DNA of 64,000 nucleotides from Candidatus Leptovillus gracilis (GCA_016716065.1 JADJXA010000011.1:62001-126000), one strand, 5' to 3'. Counted from the first letter of the stretch, positions 51,586 through 60,144 are shown. The notes: a model not told the origin generated them from the sequence alone. A program made the numbers and translations.

Positions 51586-53146
51586 TGCCATCATCATCGG
51601 CGGCGGGCACAATGGGCTGATCACGGCCGCCTACCTGGCCAAAGCAGGCAAAAAAGTGCTGGTGCTGGAAAAGCGCTACCTGGTCGGCGGGGCCAGCGTC
51701 AGCGAAGAAATCTACCCCGGCTTCAAATACACCGTCTTCTCCTACGTCGTCAGCCTGCTGCGGCCGGACATCGTGCGCGATTTGCAGCTTGCCCGGCACG
51801 GCCTGACCATCCTGCCGCTGGAGAGCACCCTCACGCCGCTGGCCAACGGCGACTACCTCTACCGCGATGGCGACCATTACCGCAGCCTGCGCGACATCGC
51901 CCGCCACTCGGAACGAGACGCCGGGGCGTATGACGATTACGGCCGTTCCATGTACTTCATGGCCAAAGCGGTCAAATATATCCTCAGCATGGTCCCGCCC
52001 GACCCCACTTCGCGCAATCCCGCCGATTGGCTCAGCCTGCTGGACATGGCCCGCCACTTTCTGGGCCTGGGCGAAGAGCAGCTTTACCTGCTGGCCAAAC
52101 TGATGACCATGAGCGCCGCCGACTTTCTCGACCAATGGTTCGAGTCCGACCCGCTCAAGGGCACGATGTCGGCCAGCGGCATTATCGGGACCTACCTGGG
52201 GCCGCGCTCGCCGGGCACGGCCTACGTCCTGCTGCACCATTACATGGGCGAGATTGATGGCGCTTTTCGCGCCTGGGGCTTCGCCAAGGGCGGCACAGGC
52301 GGCGTCGCCGACGCTATAGCCCGCGCTGCACAGGCGTGGGGCGCGGAGATTCGCTGCAACGCCCCGGTCGCTCAGGTCATTGTCAAGAACAATCGAGCCA
52401 TCGGCGTCGCCTTGGAAAACGGCGACGAAATCTACGCTGACGCCGTCGCCTCCAGCCTGGACCCCAAACTGACCTTCCTCAAACTGGTAGACCCGAAGCA
52501 GCTGCCAACCGATCTGGTCGCATCCATCCACAAATTCAACACACGCGGCTCATCCGGCAAAGTCAATCTGGCCCTGGATGTCCTGCCCGACCTGACCTGT
52601 ATGCCCGGCCCCGGCCGCCACCTGGCCGGGGCGATCTCCATCAGCCCCAGCATAGATTACATCGAGCGGGCGTATGATGAGGCGAAATATGGCGAGTTTA
52701 GTCAACGGCCGTACATAGACTGCATCCTCCCCTCCGTCATAGACCCGGGCATGGCCCCACCCGGCAAACACGTCATGTCCTGCTTTGTGCAATATGCCCC
52801 CTACGACCTTAACGGCGGTTGGAACGATGCCAGGCGCGAAGCGTTCGGCGATGCGGTAATTGACACCCTAAGCCAATACATGCCCAACCTGAAGAACATC
52901 ATCCTCCACCGGCAAGTGCTGACGCCGCTGGACATCGAGGAGATGATCGGGCTGTCGCAGGGCAACATCTTCCAGGGGGAATTGAGCCTATCGCAGTTAT
53001 TTTTCTTACGGCCGGCGGCCGGCTGGGCCAAATACCGCACGCCCATCAAAGGGTACTGGCAGTGCGGCTCCGGCACGCACCCTGGCGGCGGCATTATGGG
53101 CGCGCCAGGACAGTTGGCGGCGCTGGAAATGTTAAAAGATGGCTGA
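51569..53146 (+). CDS. FAD-dependent phytoene-desaturase-like oxidoreductase
   Basis: The 525-residue protein begins DAIIIGGGHNGLITAAYLAKAGKKVLVLEKR, the dinucleotide-binding fold for FAD, followed by GGASVSEEIYPGFKYTVFSYV. The C-terminal GYWQCGSGTHPGGGIMGAPG is the second FAD-contact motif seen in carotenoid desaturases and the PYROXD2 group. GAFRAWGFAKGGTGGVADAI supports the PYROXD2-like branch rather than a true carotenoid enzyme, and no carotenoid genes are adjacent. Substrate unknown. Confidence 0.9.
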   Translation: MKQQYDAIIIGGGHNGLITAAYLAKAGKKVLVLEKRYLVGGASVSEEIYPGFKYTVFSYVVSLLRPDIVRDLQLARHGLTILPLESTLTPLANGDYLYRDGDHYRSLRDIARHSERDAGAYDDYGRSMYFMAKAVKYILSMVPPDPTSRNPADWLSLLDMARHFLGLGEEQLYLLAKLMTMSAADFLDQWFESDPLKGTMSASGIIGTYLGPRSPGTAYVLLHHYMGEIDGAFRAWGFAKGGTGGVADAIARAAQAWGAEIRCNAPVAQVIVKNNRAIGVALENGDEIYADAVASSLDPKLTFLKLVDPKQLPTDLVASIHKFNTRGSSGKVNLALDVLPDLTCMPGPGRHLAGAISISPSIDYIERAYDEAKYGEFSQRPYIDCILPSVIDPGMAPPGKHVMSCFVQYAPYDLNGGWNDARREAFGDAVIDTLSQYMPNLKNIILHRQVLTPLDIEEMIGLSQGNIFQGELSLSQLFFLRPAAGWAKYRTPIKGYWQCGSGTHPGGGIMGAPGQLAALEMLKDG

Positions 53147-53184
53147 CACACTGCGCCAGCAGTGTGCAGACAACCGTTTGGCGC

Positions 53185-53190
53185 TATAAT
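53185..53190 (+). promoter_or_regulatory. Possible -10 box for the baeRF-like gene
   Basis: A perfect TATAAT lies 58 bases before the ATG at 53248, inside a 101-base gap. No close match to TTGACA is at the right distance. Confidence 0.4.
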
Positions 53191-53247
53191 CTCTATCCCG
53201 GTTATTTGGGGTAACCTGACCTACAAAAATATAGGAGAAAGACAGCT

Positions 53248-54333
53248 ATGAATAAACATGATGTGCAACTGCTGCAACAATTCCGTGGCTACCCGGCCAT
53301 CAGCATCTTGCTGCCAACGCACCGCACCTCCCCGGACAATCGCCAGGATCCTATCCGGGTGCGTAACCTGGTTCTGGAAGCGGGCAACCGGCTGCTGCAA
53401 GAGTTCAGCAAACGCGAAATGGAGACCATACTCGCCCGTCTGGAGCAGGCGGCCAACGAGATTGATTATCGCGGCACGCTAGATGGCCTGGCGATCTTTG
53501 TCAACCAGGACATTAGCCGCATCTTGTACCTGCCGTTTACCTTAAATGAGCGCGTTGTGATTGATGAGACCTTTGCCACCCGCGACCTGGTCTACGCGCT
53601 CAATCGTACCACCCGTTACTGGGTATTGGCCCTCAGCGAAAATTCGACTCGCCTGTTTGAAGGTGTGCGTGAAGAATTAATTGAAATTCGTGAAGAAGGC
53701 TTCCCGCTGGTCCATACTGGCGCAACCAGAGGCAAAGCCGTGCCCACCGATCCGGCGGTCCAGGCGTCGGCTTACCGGGATGAACGCCACCGCCAGTTTT
53801 TCCGCCAGGTGGACGAGGCGTTTAAGCCATTTTACACCGACGATGAACTGCCCCTGGTTGTGGTGGGGGTGGACCGCTACCTGGCCTTCTTCCAAGAGGT
53901 GACGGCGCGCCCCGGCGCAGTCGCGGCAACCTTACAGGGCAACTACGACAAAGCCGCCCCACATGAATTGGGCAAATTGGTCTGGCCGCTGATGGAGGAA
54001 GTCGAAACGCAGCGGCGGTTGGAATACCTGGATGTATTGGGGCGAGCCGTCGGGCAGCGGAAGTTTGTCTCCACGGCCGAACAGGTGTGGCGGTTGGCGC
54101 AAGAAGGGCGCGGCCGGCTGCTGCTGGTGGAGCAGGATTTCCACTTTCCTGGGCGTCTCAGTGAAGACGGCCGTCTCCTTTTTGCCGCCGACGACCCCAC
54201 TGCGCCAGATGTAATGACCGACGCCGTGAATGAGATTATTGAGATGGTTTTGTCCAAGCAGGGGCAGGTCGTCTTTGTGGACAATGGGCAGTTAGAACAG
54301 CATCAGCGCATTGCGCTGGTGCTGCGTTATTAA
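53248..54333 (+). CDS. Bacterial archaeo-eukaryotic release-factor-like protein (baeRF family 3-like)
   Basis: ATG 53248 follows AGGAG within TATAGGAGAAAG. The 361-residue protein fits the baeRF group: N-terminal YPAISILLPTHRTSPDNRQDPIRVRNLVLEA, central LNRTTRYWVLALSENSTRLFEG, ELPLVVVGVDRYLAFFQEVT, and the eL30-like C-terminal fold with AEQVWRLAQEGRGRLLLVEQDF and QGQVVFVDNGQL. Relatives are thought to act on stalled or hibernating ribosomes; no GGQ-like catalytic motif is seen here. It is a single gene with its own -10-like box and hairpin terminator. Confidence 0.8.
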   Translation: MNKHDVQLLQQFRGYPAISILLPTHRTSPDNRQDPIRVRNLVLEAGNRLLQEFSKREMETILARLEQAANEIDYRGTLDGLAIFVNQDISRILYLPFTLNERVVIDETFATRDLVYALNRTTRYWVLALSENSTRLFEGVREELIEIREEGFPLVHTGATRGKAVPTDPAVQASAYRDERHRQFFRQVDEAFKPFYTDDELPLVVVGVDRYLAFFQEVTARPGAVAATLQGNYDKAAPHELGKLVWPLMEEVETQRRLEYLDVLGRAVGQRKFVSTAEQVWRLAQEGRGRLLLVEQDFHFPGRLSEDGRLLFAADDPTAPDVMTDAVNEIIEMVLSKQGQVVFVDNGQLEQHQRIALVLRY

Positions 54334-54342
54334 ACTGCAAAA

Positions 54343-54377
54343 CAGACCTGACAGTTCTCAGAGAGCTGTCAGGTCTG
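54343..54377. terminator. CAGACCTGACAG hairpin terminator, copy 1
   Basis: CAGACCTGACAG (54343-54354) pairs perfectly with CTGTCAGGTCTG (54366-54377), extended inside by TCTC/GAGA. It ends the baeRF gene and also overlaps the last codons of the convergent deacetylase. The same palindrome is reused at 60103-60139. Confidence 0.8.
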
Positions 54378-55074
54378 ACAGAGTCGCGAAGCGGTAGCCA
54401 CGCTTTTTCAGGGCGGGCACAACCCGGCGCAGCACCTCCACCGTGCCTTCCCGGTCGCAGCATCCATCGTGCAGCACAATGATAGACCCCGGCTGCACGT
54501 TGCCCAAAATGTAACCGGTGGCAAATTCAACAGAGTGGAACTGGGCGTCGTAAGGGTAAATGGAACCGACAACGCAGCGGTAGCGATACGGCCGTATCTG
54601 CTCCAACATGCGCGTATTATAAAAGCCCGAACCGGGCCGGAACCAGCGTACCGGCCCAAACGGGGCAATCAGCGCGTGGGTTTCCGCCAATTGACGGTCA
54701 AATTCGCCGGCGTCCAGAGTGATGGAACGCTGGTCACTCATCAGGTGATTGCCCAGTTCGTGCCCCTCGGCTACGATGCGGCGCATCACTGCCTCATTGC
54801 CGGGGACCTGGCTGCCGATAATGAAAAAGGTGGCGGGCACTTGCAGCTCGGCCAGCGCGTCTAAAATCTCCGGCGTCAGCTCATCGTGGGGGCCATCATC
54901 AATTGTCAGAGCGATGACTTTGTCGTGGGGGTCGGCGCGGAACAGCACCTCATCGGAAGTTTGCTCCTCTAACAGACGCGAAAAGAGCCGGGCCTTGAAG
55001 AAAAAGCCAGCGGCGGCGGCGGCGCTGAGGACGCTAAGAAGTAAAAAAGTGCTTTTTGTTCGGCGCATGATCAT
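54358..55074 (-). CDS. Polysaccharide deacetylase (NodB-type)
   Basis: Start given at ATG 55074; the open frame reaches TTG 55098 and a second ATG lies at 55068. The 238-residue product has an N-terminal membrane helix (TFLLLSVLSAAAAAGFFF) and a NodB domain: VIALTIDDGPHD (metal Asp pair), HELGNHLMSDQRS, WFRPGSGFYN and SIIVLHDG. In the second motif the usual H-x3-H is H-L-M-S-D, so the second His is Asp; the remaining signature is intact. It removes acetyl groups from wall or exopolysaccharide amino sugars outside the cell. Confidence 0.9.
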   Translation of the reverse strand: MIMRRTKSTFLLLSVLSAAAAAGFFFKARLFSRLLEEQTSDEVLFRADPHDKVIALTIDDGPHDELTPEILDALAELQVPATFFIIGSQVPGNEAVMRRIVAEGHELGNHLMSDQRSITLDAGEFDRQLAETHALIAPFGPVRWFRPGSGFYNTRMLEQIRPYRYRCVVGSIYPYDAQFHSVEFATGYILGNVQPGSIIVLHDGCCDREGTVEVLRRVVPALKKRGYRFATLSDLTAL

Positions 55075-55113
55075 TAACCAACTGTTTATGGGGGACAATC
55101 AACGGGTTACGGA

Positions 55114-57639
55114 TCATTGTTGACGGTTGTCGGCTGATTGTTGGTCTTGCACCAGCAGGCGGCGCAAGACCTTGCCAATAAAGGATTTGGGCAGTTCCTC
55201 GCGGAACTCAATGTCCCAGGGCACAGCGTAAGGGTCCAGACGGCGGCGGCACAGGTCTAACAGTTCCTCTTTGTTGATGTTGGCCCCGGGGCGGGGGACA
55301 ACAAACGCCTTCACTTTTTGCCCTTCTTCGGCGCGACCAATACCCACGACGGCCACCTCTAAAACGCGCGGATTTTCGTATAGTACCTCCTCCACGTCGC
55401 GGGGAAACACGGTGTATTCGCCGAAGACAATGGTGTCTTTTTTGCGGCTGATAATGCGGAAGTAGCCGTCTTCGTCTTGCACGGCCACGTCGCCTGTGTC
55501 CAGCCAGCCATCATCCAGGACGATGGCGTTATCCAAAGTGCCATCGGCCTGCCAGTAGCCCTGCATCACTTGCGGACCGCGTATGACCAGCTCGCCGATC
55601 TGCCCAACGGGGAGATCTTCACCAGTAATGAAGCTGATGATTTTGGCGTCGGTGTTGGGCAGCGGCACGCCAATGGAGCCAGGTTTGCGCAAGCCATAAA
55701 GCGGGTTGGCGTGCGTGACGGGCGAGGCTTCGGTGAGGCCGTAGCCTTCGACGAGACGACCGTGACTCAGCTTCTCGAACGCCTCTTGCACCTCAACGGG
55801 CAGTGGGGCCGCGCCGCTGATGCACGCCTTCACACTGGACAGACCATAACTGCGCACGTCGGGCGTCTGGTTAATTGCCATGTACATGGAAGGCACGCCG
55901 GGAAACATCGTTACTTTGTGGTCGCGGATATGCTCTAGCACCTGGGGGGTGTCGAAGACGGGCAGCAGAACCAGAGTGGCGGCCACGGCAATGGGCACGC
56001 TCATGGCGCTGATGAGACCATAGCTGTGCAGCAGCGGCACGACGGAGAGAAAGACTTCCTGGCCGTAAGTCAGGTCGGGGACCCAGTGGCGGGTTTGCAG
56101 GGTATTGGCGACCAGGTTGTGATGGGTGAGCGCGACGCCTTTGGACAGGCCGGTAGTGCCGCTGGTGTAGAGGATGGCGGCCAGGTCATCGGGCTGCACT
56201 TCGATGCCCAACGGTGTGATGGGAGCGTCCTGACGCACGGTGAACATGCGCTGGCCGACTTCGCGGGCAATGGCTTTATGCCGCTCTTCGTCATCGGCAA
56301 TGCCAAAGCGGGCGATGAGTTTCTGGTAGACGGCGTGGGAAACGGCCGTGCGTAAATCGGCAAATATGAACTCGTTCAGGCCGGTCATCTGCTTGATGGC
56401 CTGGGCCAACTGGCTGAAGCTGTGGACTGTTACCAGCACTTTGGGCTGCGTTTCGCGCACCTGGCGGATGATGGTGGTGGTGTCGGCTTCGGCGTTGGGC
56501 AGCACCACCACGCCGCCGGCGCGCAGCACGCCGTAAAAGGCCACCACCATCTGCGGCATGTTGGGCAGGATGATCATCACCCGGTCGCCGGGACGCACCC
56601 CTAAGCCGTGAAAGACGTGGCTCATCTGGTTGACCTGCTCGTTGAGTTCTTTGTAGGTAAGCTGCGAGCCGTAGAAGTGGATGGCCGGGCGGCGCGGCAG
56701 CCAATGGGCGGCGCTTTCCAGAAAGTCGGGCAACGGCCGTTTGGGTATCGGGATGGATGGGGGTGTGCCGGGGCTGTAACTTTTGAGCCAGATACGGCCG
56801 TGCAGCGGATTATCCCGGCTAATGGCGTCGCGCCAGGTTCGCGGACGGCCGTCGGCGAACCGTTCGATGGCCCGGGTGACAGCCTGATGGCGCTCTAACT
56901 GCACCTTGTGTTTGGCCGATCCCACGTCAATCACTTCGGCATCGGGGATCATCTTGCCTACGTCTTCAAAGACGCGGCGCGGGAAATAATTGTCCCGTTC
57001 GCCGGTGATAATCAGCGTGGGCGTGCTGATGTTGCGCATCAGCGACCAGCCCTGCCAATGCTGCATATTATTGGCCATCATATTTTTGACGACGTGGATT
57101 TCGGCGTCGAAGCGAGTGCGATATTTCCAGAACGGCCGCAGCCAGTTCAACGGCAGCTTCAGCAGCCACTTGGCAAACCAGGGCAGCGGGTACTCTCCGG
57201 CCGTAGCGATGAGAACCAGCTTTTCTAACTGCTCCGGGTGGGCGTTGGCGTATTCCACGGCAATCGAACCGCCAAAGGAGTGGGCCACCAACGTAAACTG
57301 CTCCGGCAGCTTGAGCCTCTGGGTGATGGCGTATAGATCGGCGACCAGTTCGTCCATGGTATAGCGCGTATAAGGCGCATCGCTTTGCCCGTGTCCGCGC
57401 AAATCGGGGGCGACGACGCGGTAGTTGTGGCTGGCAAAATAATTGATCTGAAACTCCCACGATTCCAGCACGCCAGCGTAGCCGTGCAGAAATAGAATGG
57501 TGCGCTCGGCCCCTTCCGGCCATAAGTCCAGCACGCTCAATTCGGCGTCGGCGACGCCGGGGATGGGCACGCTGCGTCGGTAGAGATCATAATCGAATAC
57601 AATGTCGCGTCGTTTGACGCCGCGGAGTTTCTTTTTCAT
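55114..57639 (-). CDS. Alpha/beta hydrolase fused to AMP-binding acyl-CoA ligase
   Basis: ATG 57639 is chosen (AGGTG upstream); GTG 57648 is also in frame. About 841 residues. The first ~265 form an alpha/beta hydrolase: LFLHGYAGVLESW (oxyanion HG), DLRGHGQSD, nucleophile elbow AHSFGG, and a late SAKHKV His. From ~300 the protein is an ANL adenylating enzyme: ILYTSGTTGLSKGV (P-loop), EGYGLTEASP, GWLDTGDVAVQDEDGYF and PKSFIGKVLRR with the catalytic Lys near the end. It would activate a fatty acid to its CoA ester; the hydrolase could release that acid from an ester. The next gene downstream begins 40 bases on. Confidence 0.92.
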   Translation of the reverse strand: MKKKLRGVKRRDIVFDYDLYRRSVPIPGVADAELSVLDLWPEGAERTILFLHGYAGVLESWEFQINYFASHNYRVVAPDLRGHGQSDAPYTRYTMDELVADLYAITQRLKLPEQFTLVAHSFGGSIAVEYANAHPEQLEKLVLIATAGEYPLPWFAKWLLKLPLNWLRPFWKYRTRFDAEIHVVKNMMANNMQHWQGWSLMRNISTPTLIITGERDNYFPRRVFEDVGKMIPDAEVIDVGSAKHKVQLERHQAVTRAIERFADGRPRTWRDAISRDNPLHGRIWLKSYSPGTPPSIPIPKRPLPDFLESAAHWLPRRPAIHFYGSQLTYKELNEQVNQMSHVFHGLGVRPGDRVMIILPNMPQMVVAFYGVLRAGGVVVLPNAEADTTTIIRQVRETQPKVLVTVHSFSQLAQAIKQMTGLNEFIFADLRTAVSHAVYQKLIARFGIADDEERHKAIAREVGQRMFTVRQDAPITPLGIEVQPDDLAAILYTSGTTGLSKGVALTHHNLVANTLQTRHWVPDLTYGQEVFLSVVPLLHSYGLISAMSVPIAVAATLVLLPVFDTPQVLEHIRDHKVTMFPGVPSMYMAINQTPDVRSYGLSSVKACISGAAPLPVEVQEAFEKLSHGRLVEGYGLTEASPVTHANPLYGLRKPGSIGVPLPNTDAKIISFITGEDLPVGQIGELVIRGPQVMQGYWQADGTLDNAIVLDDGWLDTGDVAVQDEDGYFRIISRKKDTIVFGEYTVFPRDVEEVLYENPRVLEVAVVGIGRAEEGQKVKAFVVPRPGANINKEELLDLCRRRLDPYAVPWDIEFREELPKSFIGKVLRRLLVQDQQSADNRQQ

Positions 57640-57789
57640 GAGGCGCACCTGTCAGTTGGGTATGTCACCCGATTATACAAAGGAGGCTGCGTTCCACCAA
57701 TTCAGACTGTAGTTGTAACTGCTTGTCATCTGCGGCAGCGCGGACATGGGCCGGTGAATGTGGTATAGTAACGGGCCAGGAGATATGTC

Positions 57790-58986
57790 ATGACCAGACC
57801 AAACCGAACCGAATTAGACTTGGAAACACACGGCCGTCTTTCCATCCTGGTTGTTGTTGCTGTCGGTTATCTGGTCACGTTTCTGGGCGCCTTTTCTGCC
57901 AACGGCTATACCGGCACATGGTTGGAAACCTTTTTGGCGCTGCTGTTTGGGGTGGTTTTTTCCCTGCTTTGCGCCTATGACTGGCTCTTTTTTCATTACG
58001 TCCAGGGCGCCTGGAAGAAGCCGTTATACTTTGGCATCCAGCTTGGCCTGCTTTTTGCCATTCAATGGTTGATTGGTCCGGGTGGCATCTGGTTGGTTTC
58101 CTTGCCGCTGGCCGGGCTGGCGGTAGAGCATCTGTCGCCGCTGTGGCGTTGGCCGGTTTACCTGGGCATATTGTTCGGCATGTTCGTCTCCATTGGCTTT
58201 CGTTATCAGGATTGGCAGTCTGTTTTTTTGTTTACTCTCAGCGTTAGTCCGGCCATCTTTTTTGTGGTGGTTTTTTCGGAGCAGGGGGTGCGTGAACGCA
58301 CTGCCCGTCAGAAAGCAGAAGAATTGACGGCCGACCTGGAAGAGGCCAACCATCGCTTATCGGCTTATGCCGCGCAGGTGGAGGAGTTGGCAACCACACA
58401 GGAGCGCAACCGGCTGGCGCGAGAGATTCATGACAATTTGGGCCATTACCTGACGGTGGTGAATGTGCAAATCGGCGCGGCCAAAGTGCTGTTGGCCCAT
58501 GAGCCAGAGCGGGCCATGGCCGCTTTGGACAAGGCGCAGGGGTTGACCCAGGAAGGGTTAACGGCCGTGCGTCAATCTGTCAGTTCGCTGCGCGAATCAC
58601 CGTTGGCTAAACGGCCGTTGCCCCAAGCCATCGCTGCGCTGGTCCAGGAATCCAACAATGCCGGCATCGTCACCGATTTGACCCTTCACGGCGATTACCG
58701 CCCTCTGACCCCTCAGACCGAGTTAACGCTCTACCGCGTGGCCCAGGAAGGGCTGACCAATATCCGCAAACATGCCCGCGCTTCCCGCGCCAATCTGACG
58801 CTGGATTATGCCAACCCGGAGCAGGTGCAGTTGATGGTGGCCGACAATGGTTTGGGCGCAGCCGCTGCCGGCAGCGGGTTTGGGCTGCTGGGCATACGGG
58901 AGCGAGTGCTGCTGCTGAACGGCGATATGGAGATAGAAACGGCCGTCAACCACGGCTTTTGCCTGCGCGTCACCATTCCTAAGTGA
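57790..58986 (+). CDS. NarL-type sensor histidine kinase
   Basis: ATG 57790 follows CAGGAG. A 398-residue protein with about six membrane helices (20-165), a coiled linker (RTARQKAEELTADLEEANHRLSAY), a HisKA_3 domain with phospho-acceptor H214 in REIHDNLGHYLTV, and an HATPase domain (LYRVAQEGLTNIRKHARA, VADNGLGA, GFGLLGIRERV). These kinases pair with LuxR/NarL-type regulators; the regulator at 59439 is the obvious partner, although 452 bases of repeat DNA lie between. No sensory domain besides the membrane part, so the signal may be in the membrane. Confidence 0.93.
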   Translation: MTRPNRTELDLETHGRLSILVVVAVGYLVTFLGAFSANGYTGTWLETFLALLFGVVFSLLCAYDWLFFHYVQGAWKKPLYFGIQLGLLFAIQWLIGPGGIWLVSLPLAGLAVEHLSPLWRWPVYLGILFGMFVSIGFRYQDWQSVFLFTLSVSPAIFFVVVFSEQGVRERTARQKAEELTADLEEANHRLSAYAAQVEELATTQERNRLAREIHDNLGHYLTVVNVQIGAAKVLLAHEPERAMAALDKAQGLTQEGLTAVRQSVSSLRESPLAKRPLPQAIAALVQESNNAGIVTDLTLHGDYRPLTPQTELTLYRVAQEGLTNIRKHARASRANLTLDYANPEQVQLMVADNGLGAAAAGSGFGLLGIRERVLLLNGDMEIETAVNHGFCLRVTIPK

Positions 58987-59008
58987 TCATCTAGAAATTA
59001 CATGGCCC

Positions 59009-59041
59009 AGATTGGACCAATCTCCAAGATTGGTCCAATCT
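59009..59041. repeat. Paired palindromes AGATTGGACCAATCT / AGATTGGTCCAATCT
   Basis: Two 15-bp units at 59009-59023 and 59027-59041, three bases apart. Each is a near-perfect palindrome and the two are reverse complements, so the stretch can fold as one long hairpin or two small ones. It lies just after the kinase stop; no T-run follows on the plus strand. Confidence 0.75.
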
Positions 59042-59130
59042 AAAAAACAGGAAGTTATTCTTAGACGATTACTAAGAGGTAGGAGCCGTTAACCGAAGTC
59101 CGTATTCCGTTTTCCGATGGCATTTATCCA

Positions 59131-59320
59131 GCAATTCCAATTATCAACCTGCTCGTAGGGGCGGGACAGTCGGGCCAATGTCTCGGCCATTCTCCAACAC
59201 CTTTGCTCCCGCCTGTCTCGCCCGGTCCAGGCGAAAAAGGGCGAGACGGCGCGGGAAAAAGCCGTTCGCTGCGGTTGTTACCTGCCCGCGCCGTCCCGCC
59301 CCTACCACAATTGGAATTGC
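59131..59320. repeat. Dispersed palindromic element, copy 2 (compound, MITE-like)
   Basis: Ends are GCAATTCCAATT and AATTGGAATTGC. The left half (59128-59222) is the reverse complement of 10979-11073 with 85 of 95 identical positions. The right half (about 59239-59320) is a diverged relative in the opposite orientation, with its own GCGAGACGGCGCGGG / CCCGCGCCGTCCCGC arms. No ORF of significance. Confidence 0.85.
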
Positions 59321-59350
59321 CGGCATTTATCAGAGGCGACACGCTACGAA

Positions 59351-59375
59351 TACGGATTACGAAGTACGGATTACG
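59351..59375. repeat. TACGGATTACG direct repeat
   Basis: TACGGATTACG occurs at 59351-59361 and 59365-59375, spaced by AAG. Another example of a locus-specific micro-repeat. Confidence 0.6.
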
Positions 59376-59438
59376 TCTACCAGAAGCCTGCCTGAGAAGT
59401 AAAATGGGGCACAGATTCACAAAGATTTTGGAGGTTTC

Positions 59439-60098
59439 ATGAGCATTCGCGTATTACTGGTAGATGATCAGGCACTTTTTCGGGAAGGGCTGCGCACCCT
59501 TCTTTCGGTCTGGCCAGACCTGGAGGTGGTAGGCGAAGCGGGCAACGGCCAGGAAGCGTTGGTGCTGGCCGCGGCCGTGCGTCCCGACGTGGTTTTGATG
59601 GATTTGCGGATGCCGGTTTTAGATGGCGCAGCCGCCACACGCCGCCTGCTGGCCGAGTGGCCCGATACCAAAATCATCGTCCTCACCACGTTTGATGACG
59701 ACGACCACGTGTTTGATGGCTTGCGCGCCGGGGCGGTGGGCTATTTACTCAAGGATGTGCCCTCGGAGAAATTAGTCGAGGCAATTCGTCTGGCGGCAGA
59801 GGGTAAATCCTTTTTGCAGCCGTCTATTGCCGCCAAAGTGGTAGCGGAATTTGCCCGGTTAACGGCCGTACCCCCGGTAACGGCCGTATCTACCTCCCCG
59901 TTAGTTGAACCCCTGTCTGACCGCGAACGGGAAATTCTAGCGCTGCTATCCACCGGAGCCAGCAACAAGGAAATCGCCGCGCAGCTTTATATCGCCGAAG
60001 GTACTGTGAAGAATCACGTCACCAACATTCTCGGCAAAATGGGCGCGCGTGACCGCACCCAGGCGGCCCTCAAGGCCAAAGAGATGGGCCTCCTTTAA
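59439..60098 (+). CDS. LuxR/NarL-family response regulator
   Basis: A 219-residue regulator. The receiver has D9-D10, phospho-acceptor D55 in VVLMDLRMPV, TTF, and K105 in GYLLKDVPSEK. The C-terminal LuxR-type HTH reads PLSDREREILALLSTGASNKEIAAQLYIAEGTVKNHVTNILGKMGARDRTQA. The linker between them (about residues 138-155) is encoded around two ACGGCCGT copies 13 bases apart and reads TAVPPVTAVSTS. GGAGG precedes the ATG. Likely partner: the kinase at 57790. Confidence 0.94.
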   Translation: MSIRVLLVDDQALFREGLRTLLSVWPDLEVVGEAGNGQEALVLAAAVRPDVVLMDLRMPVLDGAAATRRLLAEWPDTKIIVLTTFDDDDHVFDGLRAGAVGYLLKDVPSEKLVEAIRLAAEGKSFLQPSIAAKVVAEFARLTAVPPVTAVSTSPLVEPLSDREREILALLSTGASNKEIAAQLYIAEGTVKNHVTNILGKMGARDRTQAALKAKEMGLL

Positions 60099-60102
60099 GT
60101 TG

Positions 60103-60139
60103 AAAGACCTGACAGATTTCGCCAACCTGTCAGGTCTTT
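60103..60139 (+). terminator. AAAGACCTGACAG hairpin terminator, copy 2
   Basis: AAAGACCTGACAG (60103-60115) pairs perfectly with CTGTCAGGTCTTT (60127-60139), followed by another T. It begins four bases after the regulator stop. The loop differs from the copy at 54343 but the stem core is the same. Confidence 0.88.
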
Positions 60140-60144
60140 TGGGT

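Larger units (their letters stand above)
58987..59438. other. Repeat-filled gap splitting a two-component pair
   Basis: 452 bases without a gene. From left to right: two 15-bp palindromes (59009-59041), a CCGTATTCCGTTTTCCG word (59100-59116), a 190-base element with inverted ends (59131-59320), and a TACGGATTACG tandem (59351-59375). GGAGG lies before the ATG at 59439. The insertion of repeats probably lengthened an originally short gap. Confidence 0.7.

Noticed and set aside
59124..59420. Minus-strand open frame over the compound repeat
   Set aside because: It lies within the non-coding dispersed element, and a similar frame over copy 1 (10882-11211) arises from the same repeat.
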